From: Clostridiales bacterium
GTDB taxonomy: Bacteria; Bacillota; Clostridia; Saccharofermentanales; Saccharofermentanaceae
Assembly (NCBI GenBank): GCA_017551865.1
Contig: JAFZKB010000027.1
Span: forward strand, 206,818 to 270,817
DNA length: 64,000 bases
Reading direction: 5' to 3'
Shown here: positions 17,028 to 25,176 of the stretch, in pieces
How positions within the stretch are numbered: the first letter of the stretch is position 1
Layout of the letters: each line of letters opens with the position of its first letter
The notes under the pieces: model-generated
Told to the model about the DNA's origin: nothing
The model's database searches: none
The model's input: only the letters and a program-made list of their open reading frames with translations
Position numbers and translations under genes: made by a program

Positions 17028-19475
17028 TCAGATGAAATTGAGATCCTTTTTTCTCTTCCTCGCTTTTCTCATGCGCCACAATCCCTTAAAGATGTGGTTG
17101 TTAAAGATCAATATCCAGGCCTCCATCTGCTCGATCGTGACCTTGCCCATCGAAAACGATGCCAGCGTACGAAGCGGCATTTCCTTCGTCATGGCGATGT
17201 TCATCACACGCAGATGCTCCTGCGTCTCTTTACGGTTGGTCCACTTAACGAGAAGCATCATAATGTGATAGTAAGCCTTGGCGATGAAGTTACCTCTTCT
17301 TAGATCTTCCACGCTCGTATTCAAATTGAATTCGCCCTTTTTCGGCGGCTTCTCCTCGAGGATCTCCTGTCCGTAAACAGCCTCAAACTGTTTCTTTTCG
17401 AATACTCTCGTAGATGAATCCAGGTGATAGTACTGCGGTGCTTTTTCCTGATAATCCGGAGCTACGACCTGATCCATCTTCGTTGTGACGTTCACAGATC
17501 TTGTGCCGCGGATATCTCTTGAAGACGCACCGACCTCGATCTGATACGTTCCTGTCTCGACATGCCAGTCCTTGATCTGCGCATTATAGTAAGCAAAAGC
17601 ACGCTTATTGAGCTTGATCTCGACCGTTCTCGTCGCTCCGCGCTGGATGAATACCTTCTTAAATCCGACCAGCTGGCGGACCGGCTTATAGATCCGGGAC
17701 GGCGGCGGGGCCACATAGACCTGCACGATCTCTTTTGCGTCGTAATCACTGATATTCGTCACATCAAGAGTTACGATCAATTCGTCACCTTCCGTGATGT
17801 CCGTAGCCGACAGCTGGATGTCTCCGTAGGAGAACTTCGCATAGGAAAGGCCGTGACCAAACGGGAACAGAACAGGAAGTTTCGCCGCATCGTAATAGCG
17901 GTAGCCGACATAGACGCTCTCGCAGTAAAGAGTCTGTCTCTCATCACCGAAGTTAAGATATGCCGGCGTATCGGAAAGCTTCATGGGGAATGTCTCCGCG
18001 AGTTTTCCGGACGGGATCACTTTCGCATACAGGATATCCGCGATCGCGCCTGCGCCTTCCTGACCAGGAAGATAGGCCATAAGGATCGATTTCACGTGAG
18101 CTGCCCAGGGCATCTCAATAGGAGATCCGGCATAAAGGACTACGCAGACATTGCTGTTTCTTCTGACGACTTCTTCGATCAGTCTCGTATGGGACGGTGG
18201 AAGCTGCATGTGTTTCCTGTCATAGGACTCGGATTCATAGCTGTCCGGAAGACCGGCGAAAATGATGACTACATCTTTATCCTTGGCTGCATCTACCGCT
18301 TCTTTCAACAGTTTCTCATCAACCACATCTTTTTCCAGAGAATAACCCGGCTGATAGACAAAATTCTCACTGTCTACCGAGAAACCGGAGAAAGCATCAC
18401 AGACATTCGTCGGGTGGATATGGGAGCTTCCGCCTCCCTGGAATCTCGTCTGCTTCGCCATGGCGCCAAGTACAGCGATGCTCTGTCTCGGCTGGATCGG
18501 CAGAAGACCGTCATTTTTCAAAAGGACACAGGACTCTTCAAACGCCTGTCTGGCAAGGGTCTGGTGATTCAGATACGGAGACGATGTCGGGCTCGGCTTA
18601 TTCATACCCTTTTCGATCAGCGTGAGCATACGCTCCGCCGCACGGTCCAAAAGCGCCTTCGGAAGTTTTCCCGATTCAACGGCTTCCGCGATCTGGCGGT
18701 CTCTTTCACCGACGGAGGAAGGCATCTCCAGTTCAAGACCTGCCGCAAGCGAATCCAGACGGTCATTGGTCGCGCCCCAGTCACTCATGACGACACCATC
18801 AAAGCCCCACTCGTCACGCAGAATGTCCGTCAGGAGCTTTCTATTTTCACAACAGTATTTCCCATTCAGGCGGTTATATGCACACATGACCGTCCACGGT
18901 CTTGCTTCTTTAATGACTGTCTCAAACGCAGAAAGATAGATCTCACGGAGAGCACGCTCATCGACGATGGAATCATTGATGAGACGGTATTTCTCCTGGC
19001 TGTTACATGCAAAGTGCTTCACCGAAGTTCCGATTCCCATGCTCTGCACACCGCGCACCCACGCGGCGCCCATCTTTCCGGCCAAAAGAGGATCTTCGGA
19101 AACATATTCGAAGTTTCTTCCGCAGAGAGGAGATCTCTTGATATTGATCGCCGGGCCCAGCACGATAGATACATCCTGGTCGATGGCTTCTTCACCGATG
19201 GCGCGTCCGATCGCTTCCATCAGTTCTTCGTTAAAGGAATTGGCCGTCGTTGCCGCCGGCGGAAAACAAGTGGCTTCCCGGCTGTCACCGCTTCCTCTTC
19301 TTCCCTCTTCCGAATCCTGCTTACGAAGACCATGCGGACCATCGGTCATCATGATGTACGGCACATTATTGATCGGAAGTCTCTGCGTCCTCCAGAAGTC
19401 CCATCCGGAACAAAGCGACGCTTTCTGCTTCACAGTGAGTTTTTTCATCAGGGAAGATACAAATTCAGAAGCCAT
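17028..19475 (-). CDS. bglX: Glycoside hydrolase family 3 beta-glycosidase
   Basis: 815 aa, no signal peptide. The (beta/alpha)8 domain carries the nucleophile in VMSDWGA (Asp) and substrate motifs KHFACNSQE and GRNFEYVSEDP. The alpha/beta sandwich domain has LPDSYESESYDR, whose Glu is the probable acid/base. A fibronectin-III-like domain (EIVQVYVAPP...VRQLVGFKK) follows. The last 110 residues (NTSVEDLRRGNF ... MPLRTLASFSMGK) are the C-terminal extension seen in cytoplasmic Firmicutes GH3 enzymes. The enzyme should release terminal glucose or xylose from imported oligosaccharides. GH2 lies downstream after 123 nt. Confidence 0.92.
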   Translation of the reverse strand: MASEFVSSLMKKLTVKQKASLCSGWDFWRTQRLPINNVPYIMMTDGPHGLRKQDSEEGRRGSGDSREATCFPPAATTANSFNEELMEAIGRAIGEEAIDQDVSIVLGPAINIKRSPLCGRNFEYVSEDPLLAGKMGAAWVRGVQSMGIGTSVKHFACNSQEKYRLINDSIVDERALREIYLSAFETVIKEARPWTVMCAYNRLNGKYCCENRKLLTDILRDEWGFDGVVMSDWGATNDRLDSLAAGLELEMPSSVGERDRQIAEAVESGKLPKALLDRAAERMLTLIEKGMNKPSPTSSPYLNHQTLARQAFEESCVLLKNDGLLPIQPRQSIAVLGAMAKQTRFQGGGSSHIHPTNVCDAFSGFSVDSENFVYQPGYSLEKDVVDEKLLKEAVDAAKDKDVVIIFAGLPDSYESESYDRKHMQLPPSHTRLIEEVVRRNSNVCVVLYAGSPIEMPWAAHVKSILMAYLPGQEGAGAIADILYAKVIPSGKLAETFPMKLSDTPAYLNFGDERQTLYCESVYVGYRYYDAAKLPVLFPFGHGLSYAKFSYGDIQLSATDITEGDELIVTLDVTNISDYDAKEIVQVYVAPPPSRIYKPVRQLVGFKKVFIQRGATRTVEIKLNKRAFAYYNAQIKDWHVETGTYQIEVGASSRDIRGTRSVNVTTKMDQVVAPDYQEKAPQYYHLDSSTRVFEKKQFEAVYGQEILEEKPPKKGEFNLNTSVEDLRRGNFIAKAYYHIMMLLVKWTNRKETQEHLRVMNIAMTKEMPLRTLASFSMGKVTIEQMEAWILIFNNHIFKGLWRMRKARKRKKDLNFI

Positions 19476-19502
19476 AGTTTTTTCTCCTCTACTTTTGTAA
19501 AA

Positions 19503-19516
19503 ACTACATACATAGT
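19503..19516. promoter_or_regulatory. Imperfect dyad near the GH3 start, possible second operator
   Basis: ACTACATACATAGT (two mismatched pairs) lies just downstream of the GH3 promoter. It shares the CATAC(G/A)TA core with the perfect palindrome before GH2 and has a comparable position. That one regulator binds both is inference. Confidence 0.3.
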
Positions 19517-19519
19517 GTA

Positions 19520-19547
19520 ATTATATCACTTGTATAAGTTCTTTGAA
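19520..19547 (-). promoter_or_regulatory. GH3 promoter
   Basis: Minus strand: TTCAAA (19542-19547), a 16-nt spacer and TATAAT (19520-19525), 44 nt before the GH3 ATG. Confidence 0.6.
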
Positions 19548-19563
19548 CATAACGGAAAAGCCC

Positions 19564-19592
19564 TTGTCATCTTCCCATATATCATGTATACT
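19564..19592 (+). promoter_or_regulatory. tmRNA promoter
   Basis: TTGTCA (19564-19569), 17-nt spacer, TATACT (19587-19592) preceded by TG. It lies about 37 nt before the mature tmRNA 5' end, as expected for a precursor that is trimmed by RNase P. Confidence 0.75.
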
Positions 19593-19628
19593 CTCCATCA
19601 CAGAACCACAAATGAGAGTTGAATATGT

Positions 19629-20007
19629 GGGGGCGCACTGGTTTCGACGGGGTCGTGGAGACTGGGAAAGCGGGTAGAGGATTCTCGTTGGCCTCTTTAA
19701 AAAACGAGAACTGCAAGTAATTGCAAACAACAATCAACTCGTAGCTGCTTAATTTAGCTACCATCTCCCCGGTCTATCTGTCGGCCGGACCGGAGATGTA
19801 AGATGACAGACCTTACCTGTCGGCAGGTTAAACGGGACAACGTCTTTGGCAAAGCTTTGCGTCACTGATGTATCTATGAAGCTACCGGAGTCAGCTTCCT
19901 GTTCGTGGGATCGCCGATGAGGGGAATACTCCATACACGAACTGCACCCGGAGATGTCCTTGTTAACGTGGTTTCGGACAGGAGTTCGATTCTCCTCGCC
20001 TCCACCA
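19629..20007 (+). ncRNA. ssrA: Transfer-messenger RNA (tmRNA)
   Basis: 379 nt. The 5' end GGGGGCG pairs with CGCCTCC before the encoded 3' CCA. The start has the conserved GCACTGGTTTCGACGGGG and the end the T-loop GGAGTTCGATTCTCC. The tag reading frame begins at GCA 19723 after a TAATT and ends at TAA 19750-19752, encoding ANNNQLVAA. Pseudoknot helices fill the rest. tmRNA with SmpB rescues stalled ribosomes and marks the product for proteolysis. The tag ends in the usual hydrophobic-AA degron. Confidence 0.97.
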
Positions 20008-20016
20008 GATCAATGA

Positions 20017-20062
20017 AAAAAACTGTCTCGATGCAATATGCGCTTCGAGGCAGTTTTGTTTT
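20017..20062. terminator. Bidirectional terminator between ssrA and the SseB-fusion gene
   Basis: Stem AAAACTGTCTCGA / TCGAGGCAGTTTT with one G-U pair. The plus strand ends TTTTGTTTTC and the minus strand TTTTTTTC, so it can serve both convergent transcripts. Confidence 0.85.
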
Positions 20063-20094
20063 CAGCGAAAAAACAACAATTGAGGTGAGTTATA

Positions 20095-21237
20095 TCACAC
20101 TTTCAGCTCATCATTTCTCTCGTAGAAGAGCAGCATGTTCTCCACATTCTTTCCGAACTTGGCGGAGCACTGCATGCTGAGCTTCATGTCCCCGATAAAC
20201 GGTGTGCCGGCTCTGCCGATCGCGCCGTAGATCTCCGGAACATCTTCAAGCGTATCTACTACGACCAGATGGTTCTTCTTATCTTCTTTCGGGAAGATCA
20301 TGACCGCATACCATGCACGGATGATACGTGGTTCTGTCTTCATATACTCGGAAAGTGCATTCAAAAGCTCTGTCGGCTTATGTTCTTCGACCGGGATAGC
20401 CAGCATCATCGGGCTGCCCTTCTCGATCTTCTCTTCCGCGAGATGATTATCCACTTTCCTCTTATGCTGCGCGAGTGCCTCGATCAGCGGACGGCTCAGT
20501 ACAAATCCTTCCGACTTCGGATTGATCAGAAGTCCGTCGACCGGGATCTGGGCAAAGACGGAAACGATCTTCGGGAAATCCAGCGGCTGGACAAGCTTCT
20601 CCGGCAGTCCTTCGAGCTGCTCAAGCTCATAGATATCCGTCATAACAGACAGATAATTCTTGCCGTCTTTTCCTTTAAGAACAGCAAAGCCTATCTTGCT
20701 TTCATCGTTTTCCTGTCCCGGCGGGTGCATGCACGGAGAAAGGAAGATCGCTTTTGTCGCGATCGTCTCCATGATCCGGCCCATAAAGTCACGATCTGAC
20801 TGCAGATTCTTCGCTTCACGAAGAAGTGCGACAAGGAAGGGATTACACGGTTCTTCCGGGTTGATCTCACCTTCCATGCAGTTCATGGAAGAAAGCACGT
20901 CATACTTTTCCGCATCGCCGGCACGAAGTCCTTCGAGTACGACCGAAACATTGGTACCTTCTTCCGCCTTATCCATCTTATTCATCATGGTATCCTGAAG
21001 GATCAGCGCACGTGTCTTCACGGACTTGTCCCCTCTTCCCAGAAGATACAGCTCATCTCCCTGACGGATCGTTCCGCCACGTACATTTCCGATCACCGAA
21101 ACTTCGGTCGAGGTCATGGAAAGGACCTCTTCTACCACAAGGGAGACGATGGGAAACTTGCCTGATGTGTTTTCGTTCTCCTTCTCTATAGAACTGCCGT
21201 TATCGGCTGCATTGTTCTTCCTGTCAAATAAACCCAT
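20095..21237 (-). CDS. EF-Tu domain-2-like / SseB fusion protein
   Basis: 380 aa, soluble. Residues about 28-115 read as a translation-factor beta-barrel (EF-Tu domain II: VEEVLSMTSTEVSVIGNVRGG, RQGDELYLLG, EEGTNVSVVLEGLRAGDAEKYDVLSS) but no GTPase domain is present. Residues about 130-255 match the SseB N-terminal domain and about 270-370 the SseB C-terminal domain (PTELLNALSEYMKTEPRIIRAWYAVMI). SseB-like domains are widespread and poorly understood; in E. coli SseB was linked to sulfurtransferase activity. The gene follows a lipoprotein gene by 15 nt in one operon. The role of the combination is unknown. Confidence 0.8.
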   Translation of the reverse strand: MGLFDRKNNAADNGSSIEKENENTSGKFPIVSLVVEEVLSMTSTEVSVIGNVRGGTIRQGDELYLLGRGDKSVKTRALILQDTMMNKMDKAEEGTNVSVVLEGLRAGDAEKYDVLSSMNCMEGEINPEEPCNPFLVALLREAKNLQSDRDFMGRIMETIATKAIFLSPCMHPPGQENDESKIGFAVLKGKDGKNYLSVMTDIYELEQLEGLPEKLVQPLDFPKIVSVFAQIPVDGLLINPKSEGFVLSRPLIEALAQHKRKVDNHLAEEKIEKGSPMMLAIPVEEHKPTELLNALSEYMKTEPRIIRAWYAVMIFPKEDKKNHLVVVDTLEDVPEIYGAIGRAGTPFIGDMKLSMQCSAKFGKNVENMLLFYERNDELKV

Positions 21238-21252
21238 TTCTTTTTTCCTTCC

Positions 21253-22395
21253 TTAGCCCATAATTACTTTTGACTTTACATCCGCATCCCAGAGGATCGA
21301 GAGCCCATTCAGGGAAGCTGCGAGCAGCGGGATCGATACGAACTTGACATCCGTAACATTCATTCCGGCTGCTTCGATATCGCTCAAAGCTATCGCATAT
21401 TTCCCTTCCTCCTGGGAAAAAGGTGCAATATAACTATATAGATTTGTAGCATTAAACATCTTCTTATCGAGCGTGATATCTCCATCGACCATAAGATAGA
21501 CATACTCATTTGTCTTATTCGTATAAGTATAGTGAATGTAAAGATAGTAACTCGAAGTTTCAAAGTAGTTGATCGCGAACTGACCTCCATCATTATCGTA
21601 AAGGATCTCTGAAGTATCGCTCAGTTCTCTTGGCTTATATTCAAAAGCAGATTCGCCCTGCGGGAAAAGAGTTACCGTTACGTAATTCCTTTCAAGATCT
21701 GTAGGGGACAGATATGCCTTCGTTCCCTTCACGGATGGTGCCGCGAGCAGAACAAAAGCGATTCGCGTTGGTTCAACCGAAGGATCAAAGTCATCAAATG
21801 CAGAACTGTATTCCAAAGTGTCTTTTAAGACTGCACCCGGTTCGATGGCAGTATCAAGATCTGTCTGGAAATCTAAATGCGTACACATATTATCCAGTAC
21901 CGGATCTCTGAAGATCAACGCGTATGGCACATCCGACTTATTTTCCGCCTCGAACCTGATCACATACTGTTTTCCGGAATCTTCGGTATCTTCGATCTCC
22001 GCGGAAATGATCGTGAAGCGGAAATTCTCATTATCCACGATACTTGCGTTATTGAGCGGGCCGCTGAAATATCCGTCATCGTCGTTGGTAAGCCCGAGGA
22101 GGCTCTGCTGGACAGGGATCGGCGTCGGAGTCGCAACCGGCATGTTCTCGGCAAAAATGCTGCCGTCACTGATGAACTGATCCAGTGAACTGACATACAT
22201 CATTACATTCGCGGTGGGATCATCGGAATCAGAATTCTTTTTTTTGGTATTCTTTTCCTCTTCTTCCTCATCATCGAAATCTTCGTCTTCTTCCTCCACA
22301 GTAGTAGAATCCTTTCGACGGAGTCCGCAGGAAGGAACAAGAAGCATGAAACAAAGAAGAATGGCGATGACCTTTACGAGTTTTGACTTTTTCAA
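21253..22395 (-). CDS. Lipoprotein with acidic linker and DUF4352/DUF5067-like domain
   Basis: 380 aa starting at TTG (22393-22395) with GGAGG 8 nt upstream. The N-terminus is a lipoprotein signal ending LLVPSC. A 35-residue Asp/Glu/Lys-rich linker follows. The first globular half (about 120-215: FRFTIISAEIED, YVIRFEAENKSDVPYAL) resembles the Ig-like DUF4352/DUF5067 domains of clostridial lipoproteins. A second half of similar beta-rich character (NDGGQFAINYFETSSYYLYIHYTYTNKTNEYVY) looks like a divergent repeat of it. Probably anchored outside the membrane; function unknown. Co-transcribed with the SseB fusion. Confidence 0.75.
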   Translation of the reverse strand: MKKSKLVKVIAILLCFMLLVPSCGLRRKDSTTVEEEDEDFDDEEEEEKNTKKKNSDSDDPTANVMMYVSSLDQFISDGSIFAENMPVATPTPIPVQQSLLGLTNDDDGYFSGPLNNASIVDNENFRFTIISAEIEDTEDSGKQYVIRFEAENKSDVPYALIFRDPVLDNMCTHLDFQTDLDTAIEPGAVLKDTLEYSSAFDDFDPSVEPTRIAFVLLAAPSVKGTKAYLSPTDLERNYVTVTLFPQGESAFEYKPRELSDTSEILYDNDGGQFAINYFETSSYYLYIHYTYTNKTNEYVYLMVDGDITLDKKMFNATNLYSYIAPFSQEEGKYAIALSDIEAAGMNVTDVKFVSIPLLAASLNGLSILWDADVKSKVIMG

Positions 22396-22430
22396 AAGAT
22401 GAGCCTCCGCTTTAAAACTGTAACTGCTTT

Positions 22431-22459
22431 ATTCTAACACAAACGGAAAAACTCAACAA
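22431..22459 (-). promoter_or_regulatory. Promoter for the lipoprotein-SseB operon
   Basis: Minus strand: TTGTTG (22454-22459), 17-nt spacer ending TG-T, then TAGAAT (22431-22436). It separates this operon from the amidase gene that ends at 22466. Confidence 0.55.
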
Positions 22460-22465
22460 ATCAGA

Positions 22466-23785
22466 TCAGCGCTTAGGCATGGTCGAAATAAACTGTGCGA
22501 TGCCCTGACAGATCTTGAACTGGTACTCTCCATCCAGAAGTGCCAATTCATCGTCACTATTGCTCAAGTATCCCATGCGCACCATAAAGGACGGAACATC
22601 CTGTGCCCAGTTCAGGCCGCTGTATTTTTCACTGGCCTTGCAGCCGTTATCGACACAGCCTGTCGCAGAAGCAATCTCTTTTCCGAGATTTTGGCCCCAG
22701 GCCGGGATATCGGATGCGTATTTTCCACCCGCCGGAACAATCACGAAGCAGCCGCTTGCCTTGGAATCGTTGGCCGCATTACAGAAAAGACGGATATACA
22801 GATCCGGATCATGCGATACGGCAAGCTCGGCACGTTCTTTATTCGAGATATCGACATCATTAGTCTCACGAGTCATATACACTTCACATCCTAAAGAAGT
22901 AAGGTAATCTCTGAGAAGAAGCGCCACAGAAAGATCGATCTCGGATTCATCTGTTCCTGTAACTACCCCCTTAAATCCCTGAGCGGACTTGTCCTTGGAT
23001 CCGCTCATGGAAGAAGACATCGGCTCCTGCTCTGTATTCGGTGTCGCCTGGTGGCCGGCATCGATCACGACGCAGTAACCTGAAAGGTTCGGACCGCCGC
23101 CGGGAAATGGTGTCACGTCAGGCGTCGGTGTCGGAGAAGGCTCAGTGCTCTCTTCCGTACTTTCCGAAGTGGTCTCCGGCTCTACCGCTGCAGAGTCATC
23201 AGAGGTGGATACCTGAGTGGTCGTTTCCGTTTTGGTAACAGAAGTATCGTTTTTCTTTTCCTTCGGAAGGTTCTTCACAAGGAAGAAGATTCCGAGGCCA
23301 AGAGCGATAAGCATAAGAGCAATGGTCGCAATCAGGAAGATCGACACCATTCTTCTTCTGGCTTCGATCTGCTGTCTTCTTTTTCTGGAAGCAGCTGACG
23401 AGACACGTCTTGTTTGCGGATTGCTGTTGGAAGGATGCGCAGAAGGATTCAATGCAGTTTTCGGGGTCGCTGCTCTGGAAGTTCCTTGATTATTCCCAGG
23501 TCTTCTCATCGCCTGCGTTTCAGGTTGCGACGAAGAAGCTGCTACAGAAGAAGCTTTATTTACTGAATCAGATGGCTGAGAAGAAAGCTTTGAAGGCACC
23601 GCGGAATTTCCATTTGTCGGAACGCGTCGGATCTCTGAGATCAATGCCTGTACATCTACCTGTTCATCCTTGGCAGATGCATTATCTTTATGCATAAATT
23701 CATTCAGATCCGGAACTTTGTTTCCGTTCGGTCTTCCGTTTGGCCTTCCCTTCGGCTGATTTGGTCTTCCTTCACCAGTACTCAT
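22466..23785 (-). CDS. Membrane-anchored Amidase_3-like protein with substituted catalytic residues
   Basis: 439 aa. Residues 1-142 are a disordered, basic N/P/S/R-rich cytoplasmic tail. One TM segment (about 145-168), a Thr/Ser/Glu/Pro linker and an N-acetylmuramoyl-L-alanine amidase fold (about 238-437) follow. The zinc His of DAGH (H245) and the Glu of ESEIDLSVAL are present. The second zinc His (family SIHxNA) is F334 (IRLFCNAA) and the catalytic Glu (family VELGFLSN) is R403 (VRMGYLSN). Family amidases cut cell-wall peptide from muramic acid; this one is probably inactive and might bind peptidoglycan. Monocistronic. Confidence 0.85.
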   Translation of the reverse strand: MSTGEGRPNQPKGRPNGRPNGNKVPDLNEFMHKDNASAKDEQVDVQALISEIRRVPTNGNSAVPSKLSSQPSDSVNKASSVAASSSQPETQAMRRPGNNQGTSRAATPKTALNPSAHPSNSNPQTRRVSSAASRKRRQQIEARRRMVSIFLIATIALMLIALGLGIFFLVKNLPKEKKNDTSVTKTETTTQVSTSDDSAAVEPETTSESTEESTEPSPTPTPDVTPFPGGGPNLSGYCVVIDAGHQATPNTEQEPMSSSMSGSKDKSAQGFKGVVTGTDESEIDLSVALLLRDYLTSLGCEVYMTRETNDVDISNKERAELAVSHDPDLYIRLFCNAANDSKASGCFVIVPAGGKYASDIPAWGQNLGKEIASATGCVDNGCKASEKYSGLNWAQDVPSFMVRMGYLSNSDDELALLDGEYQFKICQGIAQFISTMPKR

Positions 23786-23952
23786 AGGATTATCCCTTCA
23801 TCACAGTTCTTCAGGATAGATTCTATCACACGACATGTGGCAGAGAATTTACATCTTTGCGCTTCTTTTATTACAGGAAATGGTCTGTTTTCGCGCTTCA
23901 TCCCTTTATTTCACCAAAATCTCTGTTTTCTTTAGTTTTATGTAAAATTGTT

Positions 23953-23981
23953 TTGAATTTTTCATCTAAATCGTATAAAAT
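23953..23981 (+). promoter_or_regulatory. Promoter for glf
   Basis: TTGAAT (23953-23958), 17-nt spacer, TAAAAT (23976-23981), about 32 nt before the GTG start. Confidence 0.6.
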
Positions 23982-24013
23982 AGATACATTGTATGTATTA
24001 GGGGAAGTTTTAC

Positions 24014-25165
24014 GTGAAGAATAAAGAGGCACTCGTCATAGGTCTGGGTATATCCGGCTGTACAGCAGCTCGCATGCTTGCTGACGCGGGGTATTCTGTG
24101 ACATGCTTTGAAAGCGAGTCCCGTATCGGCGGTATCCTGTTTGACGAACTCCGCCCGAACGGTGTCCGTGTACAGAGCTTCGGTCCGCATATTTTCCACA
24201 CCAACAACGAGAACGTCTACTCTTTCCTTAAGCGTTTCGGCTCCTTTTTTCCGTATCAGCACCATGTGCTCGTATCGATCGGCGGCAAGCGCGTCCCTCT
24301 CCCCCTGAACCCGCGCTCACTTGAGATTCTTTTCGGCGAGAAGCAGGCATCTTCTCTTCTTTCCCGTATCGCCTCCGCATTTCCGGAAGAGCGAAGGGTC
24401 TCCGTGGATCAGCTGACCAGTTCCGGTGATCCGAAACTGATCGACCTCGGGCGTTTCATGATCGAGAATATCCTGTCGCTCGATCTCAACCGAATAGATG
24501 GAAGTTCCTTTCTCCCGGCTGACGACTCTTTTATGAACGACGCTTTCGTGGAAACGACTTCCGATGACAGTTACTATACCGACAAGATCCAGGCCATGCC
24601 TATGCAGGGCTTTACAGATGTCATGGAGCGAATGATCGATCATCCTGCCATCACCGTTTTTTTGAATCTGAATGCACTTTCTCGTCTGTCTTTTCACGAG
24701 GATGACTATTCGATCCTTCTGGACGGCATTCCGTTCAAAGGACCTGTTGTCTATACTCCTTCACTTGATAAACTCTTCGAATATCGCTTCGGCGCACTTC
24801 CCTACCGTGCCGGAACGATCACTTTCAAGGATATTCCGACGGACTTTCAGAATGAATGCGCCGTGATCCTTTCGCCAAAAGACAAAGAGACGATCCGTAT
24901 GACTGAGAGCAAGTATCTGACGCTCCAGGCTCTGGATGGACAGACGAGTCTATGTCTTGAAGGACCTTTCATGACACAGGCCAAGAACCTGAGCACGCCT
25001 TTTGAGCCGCAGATAACTACCCAGAATCTTGAGCTTTACGGCAAATATCTCGACCTTGCGAAGAAGTATTCTTCCCTCCATCTTTTAGGCAGGATCGCAT
25101 GTTACAAAAACCTGTCCATTGCTGAGTGCATCGAACAGGCTTCTGATTTCATTTCCAGTTTATAA
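24014..25165 (+). CDS. glf: UDP-galactopyranose mutase-like flavoprotein
   Basis: 383 aa, GTG start with GGGGAAG 6 nt upstream. The FAD-binding Rossmann motif is VIGLGISGCTAARMLADAG, and FGPHIFHTNNENVYSFLKRFG is the characteristic UGM block. Later motifs are YYTDKIQAMPMQGFTDVMERM and FGALPYRAG, the latter holding a substrate Arg. UGM converts UDP-galactopyranose to UDP-galactofuranose for surface glycans. Some usual positions differ: the PYYP stretch reads PFEP and the GRLxxYRY-type end reads GRIACYKN, so activity is likely but not certain. It has no glycan genes beside it and converges on the cda gene. Confidence 0.8.
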   Translation: MKNKEALVIGLGISGCTAARMLADAGYSVTCFESESRIGGILFDELRPNGVRVQSFGPHIFHTNNENVYSFLKRFGSFFPYQHHVLVSIGGKRVPLPLNPRSLEILFGEKQASSLLSRIASAFPEERRVSVDQLTSSGDPKLIDLGRFMIENILSLDLNRIDGSSFLPADDSFMNDAFVETTSDDSYYTDKIQAMPMQGFTDVMERMIDHPAITVFLNLNALSRLSFHEDDYSILLDGIPFKGPVVYTPSLDKLFEYRFGALPYRAGTITFKDIPTDFQNECAVILSPKDKETIRMTESKYLTLQALDGQTSLCLEGPFMTQAKNLSTPFEPQITTQNLELYGKYLDLAKKYSSLHLLGRIACYKNLSIAECIEQASDFISSL

Positions 25166-25176
25166 GAGATATTTTT

